This document shows positions 5,808-6,376 of a stretch of 6,376 nt of DNA, piece after piece; position 1 is the first letter of the stretch; each line of letters starts with the position of its first letter. Source of the DNA: an uncultured Bacilli bacterium (GTDB taxonomy: Bacteria > Bacillota_I > Bacilli_A > RF39 > UBA660); assembly GCA_934133015.1 (NCBI GenBank), contig CAKPAQ010000050.1:1-6376 (forward strand). Reading direction: 5' to 3'. The notes under the pieces are model-generated. The model saw only the letters and a list, made by a program, of their open reading frames with translations, was not told where the DNA came from and did no database searches. Position numbers and translations under genes: made by a program.

Positions 5808-6376
5808 TTACATTTCTCCTTTAAAATTATAAACTTTTTTAATTATATTAGGATTATACTCTGGTTGAGTTAATTCCATTTTCTTATCATCTGCAATTTT
5901 TCTAGATAATAAATACATTTGGATTATTAAATAATATTCTTTCCAAAAAATATCACCATTTAAATCAAAGGTATTTAAAATTGATACATTGGAGTATTCA
6001 TTATCTATAATATCTATAAGTAAATTATCTAATTCTTTTAACTCATGAGATAAGTAAATAATCTGACTATTTGGATTTCTAAATAATAAATTACTTCTTC
6101 CATGACAGAAAGATCCTTTATCATGAATAACTGGAATCATAATTCCTGTTTCTGTTAAATTAGATTCTAGAATAGTTGCTGCTGTTTTGGTATCATATCC
6201 ACTCATAATTTGAATTAAGGAAGTATCTTTAAAATCAATAGGTAATTTATTTATTTTTTCTTCACTTTTTTCAAATATTATTTTTATTTTCTGATTTACT
6301 TTTTTTATTTCATCTGGAGTAATTGTTAAACTAAATAAAGAAATAGAATCTAAAAATAATGATATTGGTCCTAAAC
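5808..6376 (-). CDS. SIS-like domain protein of uncertain family, C-terminal part (5' end beyond right edge)
   Basis: The frame is open without a stop from 5808 to the window edge, giving 188 visible residues. The in-frame ATG at 6204-6206 is internal: the frame continues 56 codons upstream of it and no Shine-Dalgarno sequence precedes it. Visible residues include AATILESNLTETG (65-77), VIHDKGSFCHGRSN (82-95) and a helical C-terminal part with KEYYLIIQMYLLSR. The Glu-Ser helix followed by an HGR motif recalls SIS-type sugar-phosphate isomerase or binding domains, where a similar Glu and HG motif sits at the active site. This resemblance is by eye and not secure. The gene lies 1 base upstream of the HAM1-like gene, so the two products probably work in the same pathway. 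Without the N-terminus neither the domain set nor the reaction can be settled. Confidence 0.5.
   Translation of the reverse strand, partial: LGPISLFLDSISLFSLTITPDEIKKVNQKIKIIFEKSEEKINKLPIDFKDTSLIQIMSGYDTKTAATILESNLTETGIMIPVIHDKGSFCHGRSNLLFRNPNSQIIYLSHELKELDNLLIDIIDNEYSNVSILNTFDLNGDIFWKEYYLIIQMYLLSRKIADDKKMELTQPEYNPNIIKKVYNFKGEM

Noticed and set aside
5201..6230. Shared AAGTATCTTT at 5201-5210 and 6221-6230 as a possible direct repeat
   Set aside because: The match is about ten AT-rich bases. One copy is a terminator arm and the other lies in coding sequence, so chance is enough.
1..6376. Mycoplasma-type genetic code (TGA as Trp)
   Set aside because: Trp is encoded by TGG in these genes, and TGA is used as the stop of the Tim44-like gene (4337-4339).
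1..6376. Mobile element, prophage, CRISPR array, tRNA or rRNA
   Set aside because: No transposase, integrase or phage structural gene is encoded, there are no regularly spaced repeats, and no cloverleaf or rRNA-like stretch was seen. The virion core label sometimes used for the SPFH family does not indicate a phage.

Overview
The window is strongly AT-rich and all of its genes lie on the minus strand. Intergenic gaps are short, Shine-Dalgarno sequences are strong (AAGGAGGT, GGAGG, AGGTGA) and intrinsic terminators are compact. TGA acts as a stop and TGG encodes Trp, so the standard bacterial code applies. Low GC, a YhaQ/NatA-type exporter, a YdjI-type SPFH/zinc-ribbon protein and a SipW-class signal peptide together suggest a low-GC Bacillota (Bacilli/Erysipelotrichia-like, possibly an uncultured gut lineage). 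The genus cannot be named from this sequence.

In the direction of transcription (right to left): (1) 6376-5198 holds the 3' part of an SIS-like gene of uncertain family, which runs off the right edge, then a divergent HAM1/RdgB-type nucleotide pyrophosphatase gene 1 nt downstream. The pair ends in a terminator that begins inside the last HAM1 codons. (2) 5158-2646 is a new transcription unit: an extended -10 promoter candidate, a Tim44-like membrane protein with a C-terminal zinc ribbon, an SPFH (stomatin/prohibitin-like) protein with a C-terminal zinc ribbon, and a small lipoprotein resembling YehR/DUF1307. (3) A strong hairpin with a T-run (2620-2641) separates the lipoprotein gene from an ABC exporter pair, a YhaQ/NatA-like ATPase and a YhaP/NatB-like permease that overlap by 11 bp. 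A terminator at 353-381 closes this unit. (4) Positions 198-352 are noncoding, with a G-rich inverted repeat around a possible promoter. (5) Positions 197-1 hold the first 65 codons of an exported protein with a SipW/TasA-type signal peptide, cut by the left edge.

Inferred functions: the middle block (Tim44-like, SPFH, lipoprotein, then the ABC-2 exporter) reads as a cell-envelope module. The first two proteins probably act together at the membrane. The exporter has no promoter I could recognise, so it may be expressed by read-through of the hairpin just before its ribosome binding site. The SIS/HAM1 pair looks like a nucleotide or sugar-phosphate metabolism unit, and its HAM1 protein has lost canonical base-recognition residues. 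That pair is the most unusual content of the window. I saw no mobile element, CRISPR array, tRNA or rRNA.
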